Assembly: GCA_011525845.1 (NCBI GenBank)
Contig: WYBP01000017.1
Location: 1 to 64,000 of the forward strand
DNA from: Gemmatimonadaceae bacterium
Lineage (GTDB): Bacteria; Gemmatimonadota; Gemmatimonadetes; Gemmatimonadales; Gemmatimonadaceae
Length of the DNA stretch: 64,000 nt
Reading direction: 5' to 3'
The notes under the pieces are model-generated. The model was not told where the DNA came from. It saw only the letters and a program-made list of their open reading frames with translations, and made no database searches. Positions 62,453-64,000 of this stretch are shown here, piece after piece. Each line of letters starts with the position of its first letter. Positions within the stretch are counted from its first letter, which is position 1. A program made the translations under genes and the position numbers.

Positions 62453-63605
62453 TGCCGTGGCGCACGAGGATCTCGCGCACGCGGTCGAGCGGGATCGCCT
62501 CCACGGTGCGCCCATTCCCCGTCACCGTCGTGGCCTGGAAGAGCGAGTTGTAGATCGCCTCCTCCACCGCTTCCACCGCGGCCTGGAAGACGGCGCTCAT
62601 CTCCTCGTTGGCCAGTTCCGTGGTGGTGAGGCGGGGCGCATCCCAGGCGCGGCGCACCGACGCGGCGGTCGAGAAGGCGAGCGCATAGTCGCCGCTCCCG
62701 TTGGAGGCCGAACTCCCCGTGCGCCCGAGCCCCATCATCGCGCGTGAGGCCACGCGACCGAGGTTGCGGTCCCCGAGCGGGGCATCGGTCGCGATCACGA
62801 TGATCACCGAGCCGTCCCCCGCGTCCTCGCGCGTGGCGTTCTGGAACGAGTAGCGCCCCAGCTCCCTGCCGACAGGAGCGCCGAGCACCTGGAGCACGCC
62901 GCCGAAGTTGCTCTGCACCAGCACGCCGACCGTCCACCCGCCGAGCGAGGCCGGGAGGACGCGCGAGGAGGTGCCGATGCCCCCCTTCCAGCCGAACGCC
63001 GAGGTGCCCGTGCCCGCGCCGACGCTCCCCTCGGCCACGGGACCGCCGGTCGCGCCCTCGAGGGCGCGGCGGACCGCTGCCGCGGTGACGGGACGCGCGC
63101 GGATGTCGTTCAACCCGCCGTCATTCGTCTCCCCGACCACGGGGTTGATCGACCGCACCTGCTCCATCCCCGGCTGCTCGAGGAGCCACTCGGCCATCGC
63201 GTCCGCCGCCTTCCAGACGCAGAGCGTGCAGGTGAGGAGGATCGGCGTCTCGAGCTCGCCCAGCTCGGCGAGCTGCGTGCTCCCCGCGAACTTCCCGAAC
63301 CCGTTCCCCACGTGGAGCGCCGCGGGCACGCGCGAGCGGTAGGCGTTCTCGCCGTGCGCGAGGATCGCGGTCACCCCGGTGCGCACCCGCTCCCCCTCGC
63401 TGAGCGTGACCTGTCCCACGCGCACGCCGGCGACGTCGGTGATGGCGTTGAGCGCGCCGGGCTGGAAGATCCCGGGGGCGACGCCGAGCTCGCGCGCGCG
63501 GGCGCGAGAGTCTTGGGCGGCGAGGTCGGAGGCGACGAGGGAGAGGACGGCGAGGACGCCGGCGGCGGACGCGATGACCGAAAGGCGAGGGCGGAGGGTG
63601 CGCAT
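62427..63605 (-). CDS. P1 family (DmpA-type) aminopeptidase, exported
   Basis: The product is 392 aa. A Sec signal (SVIASAAGVLAVLSLVAS, then DLAAQ) precedes the Ntn-hydrolase-like fold of DmpA/BapA. These enzymes mature by self-cleavage before a Ser. The expected site is visible at GDGSVIIVIATDAPL, where the Ser after Gly becomes the nucleophile. Other family blocks are ALNAITDVAGVRVGQVT, NPVVGETNDGGLNDI and GSVGAGTGTSAFGWKGG. The signal peptide implies periplasmic action on peptides with small or D-amino acids. ATG 63605 has TAAGAT 7 nt upstream. It diverges from holB. Confidence 0.92.
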   Translation of the reverse strand: MRTLRPRLSVIASAAGVLAVLSLVASDLAAQDSRARARELGVAPGIFQPGALNAITDVAGVRVGQVTLSEGERVRTGVTAILAHGENAYRSRVPAALHVGNGFGKFAGSTQLAELGELETPILLTCTLCVWKAADAMAEWLLEQPGMEQVRSINPVVGETNDGGLNDIRARPVTAAAVRRALEGATGGPVAEGSVGAGTGTSAFGWKGGIGTSSRVLPASLGGWTVGVLVQSNFGGVLQVLGAPVGRELGRYSFQNATREDAGDGSVIIVIATDAPLGDRNLGRVASRAMMGLGRTGSSASNGSGDYALAFSTAASVRRAWDAPRLTTTELANEEMSAVFQAAVEAVEEAIYNSLFQATTVTGNGRTVEAIPLDRVREILVRHGIRGSPRAP

Positions 63606-63611
63606 GCGGGA

Positions 63612-63618
63612 TATCTTA
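63612..63618. promoter_or_regulatory. Shared -10 element driving two divergent leaderless genes
   Basis: The seven bases TATCTTA give TATCTT on the plus strand, 6 nt before holB GTG 63624, and TAAGAT on the minus strand, 7 nt before the peptidase ATG 63605. Only 18 bp separate the two start codons, with no room for a Shine-Dalgarno on either side. Confidence 0.6.
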
Positions 63619-63623
63619 CGGAC

Positions 63624-64000
63624 GTGCCGCTCATCCCGCTCTATGGTCACGACGCGCTCCGCGCGCGGCTCGCCGAACAGGCGGACCGCGGTGCATTGCC
63701 CGCGAGCCTCCTGCTCACCGGGCCCGCGGGCGTGGGGAAGCAGCGGCTCGCGCTCTGGCTCGGGGCCCGGCTCCTCTGCGAGGCGGCCGAACGCCCCTGC
63801 GGCACCTGCCAGCACTGCCGCTATGCGGCGGAGCTCCAGCACCCCGACCTGCGCTGGTTCTTCCCGCGCGCACGGATCCCCAACTCCAGCGACATCGCGG
63901 TGGAGGAGGTGCAGCAGGAGTACGACGAGGCCGTGCGCGAGCGGGTGGAGGCGCGCGGGCTCTACGCGCGCCCCGACGGCTCGGCGGGCATCTTCGTCTA
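63624..64000 (+). CDS. holB: DNA polymerase III delta' subunit, partial (runs off the window)
   Basis: The first 125 codons are present. LIPLYGHDALRARLAEQADR leads to Walker A LLTGPAGVGKQRLA, then the zinc module CGTCQHCRYAAELQHPDLRW, both typical of clamp loader delta'/HolB. No stop is reached before the window end. GTG 63624 is supported by TATCTT 6 nt upstream. It is part of the replisome clamp loader. Confidence 0.88.
   Translation, partial: MPLIPLYGHDALRARLAEQADRGALPASLLLTGPAGVGKQRLALWLGARLLCEAAERPCGTCQHCRYAAELQHPDLRWFFPRARIPNSSDIAVEEVQQEYDEAVRERVEARGLYARPDGSAGIFV

Overview
This window is a 64 kb stretch of very GC-rich bacterial chromosome. It carries about 50 protein genes, most recognisable, and two tRNA genes. 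Several things point to a free-living Gram-negative-like bacterium: a TonB-dependent receptor, SurA-like periplasmic chaperones, two lipoproteins, FtsEX with an EnvC-like partner, and a HlyC/CorC protein. The gene content, the GC-driven codon use and the proposed leaderless promoters fit a Gemmatimonadota-type genome. That is an inference from general character, not from a marker gene.

Layout. 1-1360: an integron integrase on the minus strand, with an attI-like simple site beyond its 3' end, so any cassette array would lie off the left edge. 1.5-3.3 kb: tRNA-Ile and a tandem-domain polyphosphate kinase 2. 3.4-9.3 kb (minus): an aspartate-rich small protein, BipA/TypA, then a cation efflux gene, a PilT-like ATPase and a membrane protein with a zinc-ribbon-like tail. 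9.3-10.6 kb (plus): a CBS/CorC protein. 10.7-20.5 kb (minus): a likely operon of DUF58, BatA-like protein, mfd, two PpiC-type chaperones and pdxA. 20.8-22.6 kb: lepA. 22.7-24.7 kb (minus): two glycosyltransferases. 24.9-33.8 kb (plus): a long tightly packed run with two sugar kinases, a STAS/HATPase regulatory pair, a trans-sulfuration enzyme, ftsE, ftsX, an EnvC-like protein and endonuclease IV. 33.9-40.4 kb: a cyanophycin module (isoaspartyl dipeptidase, cyanophycinase, cyanophycin synthetase and a second CphA-like ligase without ATP-grasp). 40.5-43.2 kb (minus): a TonB receptor and a small Cys-rich exported protein. 43.3-48.5 kb: malic enzyme, PEP carboxykinase and an HD hydrolase. 48.6-53.1 kb (minus): ABC exporter, FHA protein, PP2C phosphatase and a small protein. 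53.1-56.4 kb: uvrA and a histone H1-like protein. 56.5-57.7 kb: a MacB-type permease. 57.8-59.7 kb: tRNA-Asn followed by a compositionally distinct lipoprotein with an aerolysin-like region. 59.8-64.0 kb: DUF1697, purE, purK, an FMN split-barrel protein, a DmpA-type peptidase and the start of holB.

Three patterns cut across the genes. First, many operon heads have a TAnnnT (often TAGCTT or TAGATT) -10-like hexamer 6-8 nt before the start codon with no Shine-Dalgarno, which suggests widespread leaderless transcription. Second, a palindromic intergenic repeat built on GGGAGATG units sits directly after lepA and pckA, with a partial copy near 20.6 kb. Third, short in-frame tandem DNA repeats lie in low-complexity linkers (polyphosphate kinase, EnvC-like protein, FHA protein) and in the leader of the ROK kinase.

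The observations most worth following are the aerolysin-like lipoprotein next to tRNA-Asn, the second CphA-like ligase in the cyanophycin operon, the reverse-oriented integron, the STAS/HATPase pair and the repeat family.
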